Positions 7,508 through 16,347 of a stretch of DNA of 34,505 nt are shown one piece after another. This DNA is from Calditrichota bacterium. GTDB lineage: Bacteria; Zhuqueibacterota; Zhuqueibacteria; Residuimicrobiales; Krinioviventaceae. Each line of letters begins with the position of its first letter. The stretch's first letter is position 1. The DNA lies in NCBI GenBank assembly GCA_013152225.1, contig JAADGR010000276.1:1-34505 (forward strand). The letters are read 5' to 3'. The position numbers and the translations under genes were made by a program. The notes beneath the pieces are model-generated. The model ran no database searches, was not told the origin of the DNA, and saw nothing but the letters and a program-made list of their open reading frames with translations.

Positions 7508-7519
7508 GCTATCGGTTAC
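7508..7519 (+). promoter_or_regulatory. Operator-like site, site 2, before the SDR start
   Basis: GCTATCGGTTAC matches the reverse complement of the site at 7376-7387 at 10 of 12 positions. It lies about 30 bases before the SDR start, and the centres of the two sites are 132 bp apart. It is weaker than the other three sites. Confidence 0.4.
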
Positions 7520-7548
7520 ATAAAATAATGAGAGAATCGGAGGATCGT

Positions 7549-8328
7549 GTGAGTTACGTGGAAAATGTATTTAGTTTGAAAGGCCGTGTTGCCGCTGTTG
7601 TTGGTGGTGGTGGTGTTCTGGCCGGTGCAATGGCACAGGGTTTGGCAAAAGCCGGCGCTGATATTGCCATCCTGGATTTAAATCCCGATAACGCCGAAAA
7701 GATGGCAAAAGCCTGCAGGGACCAGGGTGTAAAGGCGATGAGCATTGCCGTTGATGCCACTTCAAAATCGGGTTTACGGGAAGCGGAATCAAAAGCCAGG
7801 GAAGAGCTTGGCGTGGTCGATATTTTAATCAATGCGCCGGGTATTAATTCCAGCACACCTTTTTTTGAAATTCCAGAAGGCGAATGGGATAAAATTATTC
7901 AGGTAAATTTAAAGAGTATTTTTCTGGCGAGTCAGGTTTTTGCGAAAAAAATGATAGATAATGGCAAAAAGGGCAGCATTATTAATATTTCGTCCGCCTC
8001 ATCCGGGCCGCCTCTTTCAAAAGTATTTACGTATAGTATTAGTAAAGCAGGTATAAATAACATGACCCAGTTTCTTGCCCGCGAATTTGCAACCCAGGGT
8101 GTTCGCGTCAATGCCATTGCACCGGGATTTTTTCCTGCCGAACAAAACAGGAAAATTCTGACGGAAGAAAGAGTGGCTGACATTATGCGCCATACGCCGA
8201 TGGATCGTTTCGGAGACGCGGAAGAACTTGTCGGTACTGTTATTCTTTTATCATCGGAGAAGGCGTCGTCTTTTATCACAGGGGCAATATTTCGAGTGGA
8301 CGGCGGGTTTACGGCAATGACGATTTAA
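7549..8328 (+). CDS. SDR oxidoreductase, D-mannonate oxidoreductase (fructuronate reductase)-like
   Basis: This 259-residue short-chain dehydrogenase has a nucleotide-binding loop VVGGGGVLAGAM (about 17-28), an active-site Ser at about 148-149, and YSISK with Tyr162 and Lys166. The GGGGVLAGAMAQGLAKAGA start and the AIAPGFF-EQNR / HTPMDRFGDAEELVGT segments resemble SDR-type D-mannonate oxidoreductases, which interconvert D-fructuronate and D-mannonate with NAD(P)H. The GTG at 7549 is preferred because GGAGG lies 5 bases before it. An ATG at 7528 is in frame but has no ribosome-binding site. It opens the downstream sugar-acid operon (gnd, a second SDR, larA-like, pfk, HAD). Assignment within the large SDR family is by resemblance only, so a related sugar-acid substrate is possible. 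Confidence 0.82.
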   Translation: MSYVENVFSLKGRVAAVVGGGGVLAGAMAQGLAKAGADIAILDLNPDNAEKMAKACRDQGVKAMSIAVDATSKSGLREAESKAREELGVVDILINAPGINSSTPFFEIPEGEWDKIIQVNLKSIFLASQVFAKKMIDNGKKGSIINISSASSGPPLSKVFTYSISKAGINNMTQFLAREFATQGVRVNAIAPGFFPAEQNRKILTEERVADIMRHTPMDRFGDAEELVGTVILLSSEKASSFITGAIFRVDGGFTAMTI

Positions 8329-8458
8329 GCGAGAACGCTCAAGAGTAGTTTATAAAAATGAACTTGTTTTGCAATTCGGCTGCAAATTGTGTATGCAGTA
8401 GGGAGACCGGAGACGGGAAACAGGAAGTAATATATAAGAATTATAAGGAGCAATTAGA

Positions 8459-9913
<1,455 letters not shown>

Positions 9914-10678
9914 ATGAATAGATTTTCTTTAAATGACAAAACCGCTCTCATTACCGGCGCCAGCCGCGGACTGGGAAAGGCCATTGCTCTTGCTTTTGCC
10001 GATGCCGGTGCTAATGTCGTCCTCGTTTCGCGAAGTGAAAGCACACTTTTAAAAGTTAAAAAGGAGATTGAGCAAAAGGAGGGAAGGGCAAATATTTTTC
10101 CTTTTGATCTTTTCCAGGTCGATGAGGTCGGCGAGTTATTTCATCGAATCCGCGCCGAAACCGGTCATGTAGATATTCTCGTCAATGTCGCCGGCACCAT
10201 TTTTCGTACCGATGCCGTTGATTTTCCCCTTGACCAGTGGCAGCGAATTTTAACGCTGAATCTGACAGTGCCTTTCGTTCTCAGTCAGTCGTTTGCCCGG
10301 GCGTGCATTGACGGAAAACATCCCGGAAAAATTATCAACATTGCCTCTCTGTTGAGCGAAGCGGCGCGGCCCGGGATTCCGGCTTATACGGCCAGCAAAG
10401 GCGGCATTAAGCAGCTCACCATGGCGCTGGCTGTGGAATGGGCGAAATACAAAATCAATGTTAACGCCATCGGTCCCGGGTATTTTGAAACCGAACTGAC
10501 CAAACCGCTGGTGGATGACAAAGCATTCACCCGCTGGGTAAAAGAAAGTACGCCCATTGGCCGCTGGGGCCTGCCGGACGAACTCACCGGCGCTGCTGTC
10601 TTTCTTGCTTCCGCGGCTTCGGATTTCATTACCGGACAAACCATTTACGTAGACGGCGGCTGGCTGGCCAATTTATGA
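9914..10678 (+). CDS. SDR oxidoreductase, gluconate 5-dehydrogenase/KduD-like
   Basis: The product has 254 residues. TGASRGLG (14-21) is the dinucleotide-binding motif, NVAG (91-94) the structural motif, and Ser145, Tyr158 and Lys162 (YTASK) the catalytic residues. The end GRWGLPDELTGAAVFLASAASDFITGQTIYVDGGWLA is characteristic of gluconate 5-dehydrogenase (Ga5DH/IdnO) and 2-deoxy-3-keto-gluconate dehydrogenase (KduD) relatives. These reduce or oxidise 5-keto groups of hexonates. The start codon touches the gnd stop codon (TAAATG), so translation is probably coupled. Within the cluster it would reshape an incoming keto-acid or hexonate. The two activities cannot be separated by reading alone. 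Confidence 0.85.
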   Translation: MNRFSLNDKTALITGASRGLGKAIALAFADAGANVVLVSRSESTLLKVKKEIEQKEGRANIFPFDLFQVDEVGELFHRIRAETGHVDILVNVAGTIFRTDAVDFPLDQWQRILTLNLTVPFVLSQSFARACIDGKHPGKIINIASLLSEAARPGIPAYTASKGGIKQLTMALAVEWAKYKINVNAIGPGYFETELTKPLVDDKAFTRWVKESTPIGRWGLPDELTGAAVFLASAASDFITGQTIYVDGGWLANL

Positions 10679-10699
10679 TTTAAGGCGCAATATGAGTTA

Positions 10700-10897
10700 A
10701 TGGGGGAATTGGAAGAAGAACGGCAGATTGAAGAACTCTGCGATCCGAATTCTTTTTCCAAATTCGTTGATTTTTTGGAAGAAGTATATGAATATTTTTT
10801 ATCCAAACAAGATGTATCGGGGTGTGACGACGATAAAATAAAGGGATTCATTTCCTTGCGAAAACTATTGAATCGTTATGGAGAAGTTTTTGGATAG
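10700..10897 (+). CDS. Small acidic hypothetical protein
   Basis: This 65-residue ORF in the gap between the second SDR and the larA-like gene opens with an acidic GELEEERQIEEL stretch. An aromatic-rich amphipathic segment (FSKFVDFLEEVYEYFL) and a basic end follow. I recognise no family. It reads like a folded helical protein, and its direction agrees with the operon. No good ribosome-binding site precedes the ATG, and a competing frame starts and stops just before it. It could be real and translated by coupling from the SDR (21 bases away), or it could be chance. Confidence 0.45.
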   Translation: MGELEEERQIEELCDPNSFSKFVDFLEEVYEYFLSKQDVSGCDDDKIKGFISLRKLLNRYGEVFG

Positions 10898-11026
10898 GTT
10901 TGAGAAAACGCTCAATGCAATAGATAGTATTTACAGCAATTTCATCTTTGAATTATTTTTAGATTTTCTAATAAAATTCCGGTATCCGTTATCCGGTTTC
11001 CGGTCTTCTGCTTCAAATTAATAGGA

Positions 11027-12298
11027 ATGAATAACGTGACAGGAAAAGGCTCAACAACAGAATTATTAAATGAAGCGCAGGTTTACGATCTTTGCGCAAA
11101 AGCTTTTGCAGAAAAACATCTGGAAAACAGACGTATCCTCGCTATCATCCCGGATAATTCGCGCACCGCACCCATGGACATTATGTTCCGGGTGGTTTAT
11201 AAACTGCTTGCCGAGCGCGTAAGGGCGCTGGATTTTTTGGTTGCACTCGGTACGCATCCGCCGATGAGCGATGAGGCGATTAACAAACGCGTGGGAATTA
11301 CTCAGGCTGAAAGGAAGACAAAATATCCCAGGGCACGATTTTTTAATCATGACTGGAAAGACCCGAATCAATTAAAAAACATCGGCACCATAACTGAGGA
11401 TGAAGTAGCCAGAATTTCAAAGGGCCTGATGCGGCAAAACGTCGATGTTACAATTAATAAAATGGTTTTCGATTACGATATGCTGATGATTATCGGCCCG
11501 ACGTTTCCGCACGAAGTCGTTGGCTTTTCCGGTGGAAATAAATATCTGTTCCCCGGCATTGCCGGGCATGAAATTATCGATATGTTTCACTGGCTGGGAG
11601 CACTCCTCACCAACCCCGTCATCATCGGCACAAAATACACAGCGGTTCGCGCTGTAGTGGATAAAGCGGCTACTTTTTTACCAATGGAACGAATGTGTTT
11701 GAGCCTTGTGATGAAGGGCGAAGAACTGTCCGGACTTTACATTGGTAAACCGGAAGAAGCGTGGTCGGCTGCATCGGATTTGTCCGACAAACTGGATATC
11801 GTTTATAAAGATCATCCCTACCAAAAAGTCCTTTCGTGCGCACCCAAAATGTACGATGATATCTGGACAGGCGGCAAGTGCATGTACAAACTGGAATCTG
11901 TTGTTGCCGATGGCGGCGAGTTGATCATTTACGCGCCGCACATCACAGAGGTTTCCGTAACGCATGGGGCTGTCATTGAAAAGATCGGCTACCATGTGCG
12001 CGACTATTTTCTCAGGCAGATGGATCGTTTCAAAGATATTCCCGGCGGCGTGATGGCGCATTCAACACATGTGAAAGGTATCGGCACTTTTGAAAACGGC
12101 GTGGAAAAGCCGCGCGTCAATGTCGTTCTGGCAACGCAAATTCCGCCGGATATGTGTAAAAAAATAAATTTAGGCTATCGCGATCCCAAAACCATCCATT
12201 TTGAGGAATGGGAGGGGCGTGAAGATGAGGGAATTTTATACGTTCCAAAAGCAGGGGAAATGCTCTATCGACTCAGGAATGATCCTTTTCGCAAATAG
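11027..12298 (+). CDS. LarA-family nickel-dependent hydroxyacid racemase/epimerase (DUF2088)
   Basis: This 423-residue homologue of lactate racemase LarA has the residues that act in that enzyme, in order: PDNSRT (Asp43, Arg46), ALGTH (His77), PHEVVGFSGGNK (His162, Lys172) and DMFH (His188). The spacings His162-Lys172 (10) and Lys172-His188 (16) equal those of Lactiplantibacillus LarA (His174, Lys184, His200), so the nickel-pincer cofactor site appears intact. The family includes racemases of lactate and malate and a D-gluconate 2-epimerase. Its place between hexonate dehydrogenases and next to pfk argues for a sugar-acid substrate such as D-mannonate/D-gluconate, by inference. The cofactor makers LarB, LarC and LarE are not in the window. 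A GTG at 11036 has AGGA at better spacing and may be the true start. Confidence 0.88.
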   Translation: MNNVTGKGSTTELLNEAQVYDLCAKAFAEKHLENRRILAIIPDNSRTAPMDIMFRVVYKLLAERVRALDFLVALGTHPPMSDEAINKRVGITQAERKTKYPRARFFNHDWKDPNQLKNIGTITEDEVARISKGLMRQNVDVTINKMVFDYDMLMIIGPTFPHEVVGFSGGNKYLFPGIAGHEIIDMFHWLGALLTNPVIIGTKYTAVRAVVDKAATFLPMERMCLSLVMKGEELSGLYIGKPEEAWSAASDLSDKLDIVYKDHPYQKVLSCAPKMYDDIWTGGKCMYKLESVVADGGELIIYAPHITEVSVTHGAVIEKIGYHVRDYFLRQMDRFKDIPGGVMAHSTHVKGIGTFENGVEKPRVNVVLATQIPPDMCKKINLGYRDPKTIHFEEWEGREDEGILYVPKAGEMLYRLRNDPFRK

Positions 12299-12331
12299 AA
12301 TTCCATTACTGTAAAAATGAGTAAAATAGAC

Positions 12332-12346
12332 CCCGGATGCGCCGGG
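12332..12346. repeat. Small CCCGG hairpin in the larA-pfk gap
   Basis: CCCGG-ATGCG-CCGGG lies in the 78-base gap before the phosphofructokinase gene. No T-tract follows, so it is unlikely to end the transcript. It may be a processing or stability element. Confidence 0.35.
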
Positions 12347-12376
12347 TGTCGGAACTGAAAGAATGGAGGTAAATCG

Positions 12377-13666
12377 ATGCCAGCGAATAAAAATGTTGTC
12401 GTTGCCCAATCAGGCGGGCCTTCGCCAGTCATTAATAATACGCTGCGCGGAATTATAGAAACGTGCCAGATGTTTCCCGATAAATTTGGGAAAATTTACG
12501 GCGGCTGGCACGGCATCGAAGGCGTTTTAAAGGAAGAACTCATCGACATTTCCGCGCAAAAAAAAGAAGAAATCAGTTTGCTGAGAACGACGCCGGCAGC
12601 GGGTTCCATCGGTACATGCCGCTATAAATTGAAAGCGCACCAGCAAGAGGATTTTGAGCGTGTTATCGAGGTTTTCAAAGCGCATAACGTCGGCTATTTT
12701 TTCTATATCGGCGGCAATGATTCGATGGACACGGCCAACAAAATAGCAAAACTGGCGCATAAAAAAGGACTCGATCTTGTTGCCGTCGGCGGCTCTAAAA
12801 CTATTGATAACGATGTCGGTGATTCGGAATTCAAACTCATCGACCACACGCCCGGCTATGGCAGTGTGGCGCGTTACTGGGCGCTCAACGTGCAGAATGC
12901 CAATGAGGAAAACATGGGTTCCAGTCCGGCTGATCCCGTTCTGGTTTTGCAGGCCATGGGACGAAAAATCGGCTTTATTCCGGCAGCCGCCAGGCTCGGC
13001 GATCCGGATCGGCAAATGCCGCTGCAGATTTATATGCCGGAATCCGGGCTTTCCCTGGATCAATTGACGGACAATGTGAATGACGAATTGAAAAGAAGCG
13101 ACCGCTGTATCGTCGTTGTCAGCGAAGGCTTTGATGTGGGCGACATCGGTGAGGTCAAGGATTCGTTCGGCCACACAGAGTTTAGCGCCAGCATGTTCAC
13201 GGCGCAGCAGGTTGTTGTCAATCATCTGAATAAAGTCGGACTGAAGGCCAGAGGCGCGGCCCGCGGGCAGGTCGTCGGCACGGACCAGCGCAGCACGATG
13301 ATTTATGCTTCTTCTGTTGATATCGATGAGGCATATAAAGTCGGGCAAAATGCCGTGGTGATCGCTGTTGAACATGGTTCCGGTTACATGTCCACAATTT
13401 TACGACGCCCGGGTTTAATCTACAACGTCGATTTCGACAAGGTGCCGCTGGAAGACGTTGCCAACTCGGAGCGCGAATTTCCCAAAGAATGGATCACACC
13501 CAATAGAATTGATGTGACCGATGAATTTGTAAAATACGCCCGTCCGCTCATTGGCGAGGATTGGGTGAGCGTACCAGTGATAAACGGCATGCAGCGTTTC
13601 GCTCGTCTCGAGAAAATATTTGCCGAACAAAGACTTGAGAAATACATACCCCAGGCTATCAGATAA
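12377..13666 (+). CDS. pfp: PPi-dependent-type 6-phosphofructokinase
   Basis: This 429-residue PFKA-family enzyme has the donor signature of diphosphate-dependent forms. The GGND motif (112-115) puts Asp115 at the position that is Gly in ATP enzymes, and GSKTIDND (139-146) puts Lys141 where ATP enzymes have Gly. Other family blocks are QSGGPSPVINN (11-21), where the nucleotide or PPi phosphates bind, and AMGRKIGF. It should phosphorylate fructose 6-phosphate reversibly. PPi enzymes of this group can also act on sedoheptulose 7-phosphate, which would link it to the pentose phosphates made by gnd. GGAGG lies before the ATG. The HAD gene follows after 31 bases. Its position in a sugar-acid operon, not a glycolytic one, is unusual. 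Confidence 0.9.
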   Translation: MPANKNVVVAQSGGPSPVINNTLRGIIETCQMFPDKFGKIYGGWHGIEGVLKEELIDISAQKKEEISLLRTTPAAGSIGTCRYKLKAHQQEDFERVIEVFKAHNVGYFFYIGGNDSMDTANKIAKLAHKKGLDLVAVGGSKTIDNDVGDSEFKLIDHTPGYGSVARYWALNVQNANEENMGSSPADPVLVLQAMGRKIGFIPAAARLGDPDRQMPLQIYMPESGLSLDQLTDNVNDELKRSDRCIVVVSEGFDVGDIGEVKDSFGHTEFSASMFTAQQVVVNHLNKVGLKARGAARGQVVGTDQRSTMIYASSVDIDEAYKVGQNAVVIAVEHGSGYMSTILRRPGLIYNVDFDKVPLEDVANSEREFPKEWITPNRIDVTDEFVKYARPLIGEDWVSVPVINGMQRFARLEKIFAEQRLEKYIPQAIR

Positions 13667-13697
13667 TCCGTTGAACAAAAATGCGAGGTATAAAAAA

Positions 13698-14585
13698 ATG
13701 TCCGATCCCCAGGAAGGGTTGAAAAGTTTACAACCAATACACGAGTTTCTTATCGCCATTGATTCCGACGGCTGCGCTTTCGATACCATGGAAATCAAGC
13801 ACAAAGAGTGTTTTATTCCGAATATCATAAAATACTGGAATTTGCAGCCGGTTTCAAAATACGCCCGCGCTGCCGCCGAGTTCGTTAATCTTTATTCCAA
13901 ATGGCGCGGCATCAACCGGTTTCCGGCGCTCACCATGGCATTTGATTTGTTGAAGGAATGGCCGGATGTGCAAAAACGCCATGTCGATATTCCCGTGGCG
14001 CAGCCGGTGCGCGACTGGATCGAACGCGAAACGAAACTGGGTAACCCCGCGCTCAAGGCAGAAGTAGAAAAAACCGGCGATCCCGTTTTAACACAGGCCC
14101 TGGAATGGAGCGAGGCGGTGAATGCAACCGTTGCGGATATGGTTCACGATGTGCCGCCGTTTCCTTTTGTTCGCGAAAGCCTGGAAAACATTTCTCAATG
14201 GGCGGATGTCATTGTTTGCTCCGCCACGCCTAACGAAGCGCTTGTGCGCGAATGGGAGGAGCATGACATTGCCAAATACACGCGCATCATCGCCGGACAG
14301 GAAATGGGTAGCAAAAAGGAGCACATTCACCTTGCTTCGAACGGAAAATACGAATCCGGCAAAGTGTTAATGATCGGCGACGCGCCCGGCGACATGAAAG
14401 CCGCCCGCGCAAACGACGCGCTCTTTTTCCCCATCAAGCCGGGACAGGAAGATGAATCGTGGGAATTCTTTTTCAAAGAAGCGGCGGATAGATTTAAAAA
14501 CGGCGAGTACACAAAGGAATATGAAGCCAAGTTGATCAAAGAATTCGAAGCCCTGCTGCCGGAAGTACCGCCGTGGAAAAAATAA
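13698..14585 (+). CDS. HAD-superfamily hydrolase, probable sugar-phosphate phosphatase
   Basis: The 295-residue product shows the four HAD motifs. Motif I is IAIDSDGCAFDT with nucleophile Asp22 and acid/base Asp24. Motif II is VIVCSATP. A Lys follows in GSKKEH. Motif IV is MIGDAPGDMKAA with Asp228 and Asp232. A large helical cap sits between motifs I and II (about 35-185), which usually sets the substrate. Family members remove phosphate from small metabolites. The start at 13698 was chosen because GAGG lies 9 bases upstream; an open frame continues back into pfk but overlaps it. It is the last gene of the operon and may dephosphorylate a sugar-acid or pentose intermediate. No specific substrate can be assigned. 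Confidence 0.85.
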   Translation: MSDPQEGLKSLQPIHEFLIAIDSDGCAFDTMEIKHKECFIPNIIKYWNLQPVSKYARAAAEFVNLYSKWRGINRFPALTMAFDLLKEWPDVQKRHVDIPVAQPVRDWIERETKLGNPALKAEVEKTGDPVLTQALEWSEAVNATVADMVHDVPPFPFVRESLENISQWADVIVCSATPNEALVREWEEHDIAKYTRIIAGQEMGSKKEHIHLASNGKYESGKVLMIGDAPGDMKAARANDALFFPIKPGQEDESWEFFFKEAADRFKNGEYTKEYEAKLIKEFEALLPEVPPWKK

Positions 14586-14879
14586 GTTTCGCAAAATGAC
14601 CCCAAAGGTTGCCAAAAACCTTTGGAGACTGTTAAAAAACCCCGGATGTCTCGCTTGGCGAGGCTCCGGGTGTTTGGCAGTGCCCTGACGGCCATTATGT
14701 TTTTTGCTTCCCCCATCAAAATTATCTCCTCACTCTAAATCCGGCTTAAAAATTGAATCCGTTATAGCTTTTCAAAATAATTCAGGATTCCTGATTTTTC
14801 TGTTGATTTTATCAAAATAATATTTATTTTAAAAGTAAATATTATCCGATATTATTTATTTGTAAAAGGGAAAATACCT
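14586..14879. other. Intergenic region with two hairpins, end of sugar-acid operon
   Basis: Two inverted repeats are seen: CCAAAGGTT/AACCTTTGG (14602-14625), and CCCGGA/TCCGGG (14641-14670) enclosing CTCGC/GCGAG and followed by TGTTT. Either could end the operon, the second more likely. The rest becomes AT-rich as it approaches the ATPase gene. Confidence 0.5.
14641..14675 (+). terminator. Possible terminator of the sugar-acid operon
   Basis: The outer stem CCCGGA/TCCGGG and inner stem CTCGC-TTG-GCGAG form an interrupted GC-rich hairpin followed by TGTTT. The T-tract is short, so this is a moderate candidate. Confidence 0.5.
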
Positions 14880-16124
14880 ATGTATCCGCGTGAAATCATG
14901 AAAGATATTTACAGGTGGTTGGAACGGCCCGAGATAATCATCATTCATGGAGCCAGGCAGACAGGAAAGACAACCTGCTTAAAATTAGTGGAAGCGGAGT
15001 TGCAAAGACAGGGGAAAACGTTCTTTTATTTAACTTTGGAAAATTATGATTATTTGAACTTGTTAAATCAGAATCCCGAAAACCTGTTCAAAATTATTGG
15101 CTCGATTTTGCCTGAACAGGACAAAGTATTTGTCCTGATCGACGAAATACAATATTTGAATGATCCGACACATTTCATGAAATTTATCTTTGATCAATTT
15201 CATGATCGAATCAAAATAGTTGCAACAGGTTCATCTTCGTTCTACATGGATCGAAAGTTCAAAGATTCTCTTGTTGGAAGAAAGCAAATTTTTCATCTCA
15301 AACCGCTTAGCTTTCGTGAATACCTCATTTTTCAACAACGGGAGGACCTCGCAGGATTATTAAAACCGGGAATAGCAACTGAAAATTTTGATTATTACCA
15401 ATCAATTCCTCTTATCCGCCAGAATGAATTGAAAAAATATTATTCTGATTTCATTTGCTTTGGAGGGTACCCCGGCGTTGTTATAGAAAGGGAACGGGAT
15501 TTCAAAATGCGCAAGCTTGAAGATTTAATAAATTCTTATATCAAAAAGGACGTTCTGGAAGCCAGGTTGAATTACCCCGAAAAATATATGCAGATACTAA
15601 AATTAATTGCCGAGAAAAGTGGAGCGCTGTTCAATCAGAACCAGGTCGGGCAACTCCTGGGACTTTCGACCACGGCGTTGAATAATTATTTGTACGTTAT
15701 GCAAAAATCTTTTCACATCGCGCTGATAAAGCCGTTTTATCGCAATTTGCGAAAAGAGATAAGAAAAATGCCGAAAGCTTTTTTGCCGGATACCGGTTTG
15801 CGAAACGCACTGCTCGGTAATTTCTCTCCTATTGACATTCGGCTGGATAGAGGATATTATTTTGAGAATCTTGTTTTTATCCATCTTTACCATCATTTTG
15901 AAATAGATGATATAAAATTCTGGCGAACTCAAAATATGAGTGAAATAGATTTTGTCCTTCCGCATAAAATTGCCCTGGAAGCAAAGCTTCATGCAAAACT
16001 TTTCAACAAGAAAAAATATGAATACTTTTTGCAGCAGTATCCGCAGTTCAGATTACATGTAGTGCTTTTCGATGATCACTTGCAAATCGGCGATCGCTTT
16101 TTCTGGAATGTTATGTATTTATAG
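14880..16124 (+). CDS. AAA-type ATPase with DUF4143 C-terminal domain
   Basis: This 414-residue protein is of the AAA_14/DUF4143 family, a large group of lineage-variable ATPases of unsettled function. Walker A is GARQTGKT (24-31) and Walker B is VLIDE (85-89). TGSSSF near 119 is the sensor region. The C-terminal part shows EIDFVL...ALEAKL with Asp357, Glu367 and Lys369, the D-x(n)-ExK layout of PD-(D/E)XK nuclease-like folds. AAAAGGG precedes the ATG. The gene and its flank are visibly more AT-rich than the operon before it, and hairpin repeats bound it on both sides. Such genes are often gained and lost as single cargo genes. Confidence 0.85.
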   Translation: MYPREIMKDIYRWLERPEIIIIHGARQTGKTTCLKLVEAELQRQGKTFFYLTLENYDYLNLLNQNPENLFKIIGSILPEQDKVFVLIDEIQYLNDPTHFMKFIFDQFHDRIKIVATGSSSFYMDRKFKDSLVGRKQIFHLKPLSFREYLIFQQREDLAGLLKPGIATENFDYYQSIPLIRQNELKKYYSDFICFGGYPGVVIERERDFKMRKLEDLINSYIKKDVLEARLNYPEKYMQILKLIAEKSGALFNQNQVGQLLGLSTTALNNYLYVMQKSFHIALIKPFYRNLRKEIRKMPKAFLPDTGLRNALLGNFSPIDIRLDRGYYFENLVFIHLYHHFEIDDIKFWRTQNMSEIDFVLPHKIALEAKLHAKLFNKKKYEYFLQQYPQFRLHVVLFDDHLQIGDRFFWNVMYL

Positions 16125-16147
16125 CCTATATGTACTGCACTTCATGA

Positions 16148-16198
16148 AGAAGCTGAGCTTCTAAAGTTTTTTCCGTCCCAAGCTGGAACTTGGGACGG
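16148..16198. repeat. Two hairpins downstream of the ATPase gene
   Basis: AGAAGCT-G-AGCTTCT (16148-16162) and CCGTCCCAAG-CTGGAA-CTTGGGACGG (16173-16198) are both perfect. The second has a ten-pair stem. Neither has a strong T-tract on the plus strand. The remaining bases to 16347 contain only short CCC/GGG palindromes near 16305-16340. Confidence 0.65.
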
Positions 16199-16347
16199 AG
16201 GAAAATATTTCCACAGGGTGCCGGCTCGGGCTGCATGGTATTGCCCCATCGTCGCGACGAATTTTCTTTTATTTTGATTGCATTTCATTATCCCAAAGGG
16301 GTAAAGTATTCAAGTTTTTATTTCGCCCTTTCAGGGCTGTTCGTTTG

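Noticed and set aside
12527-13375. A 282-codon minus-strand frame opposite the phosphofructokinase gene
   Set aside because: It is antisense to an intact PFK, with no family resemblance and no ribosome-binding site.
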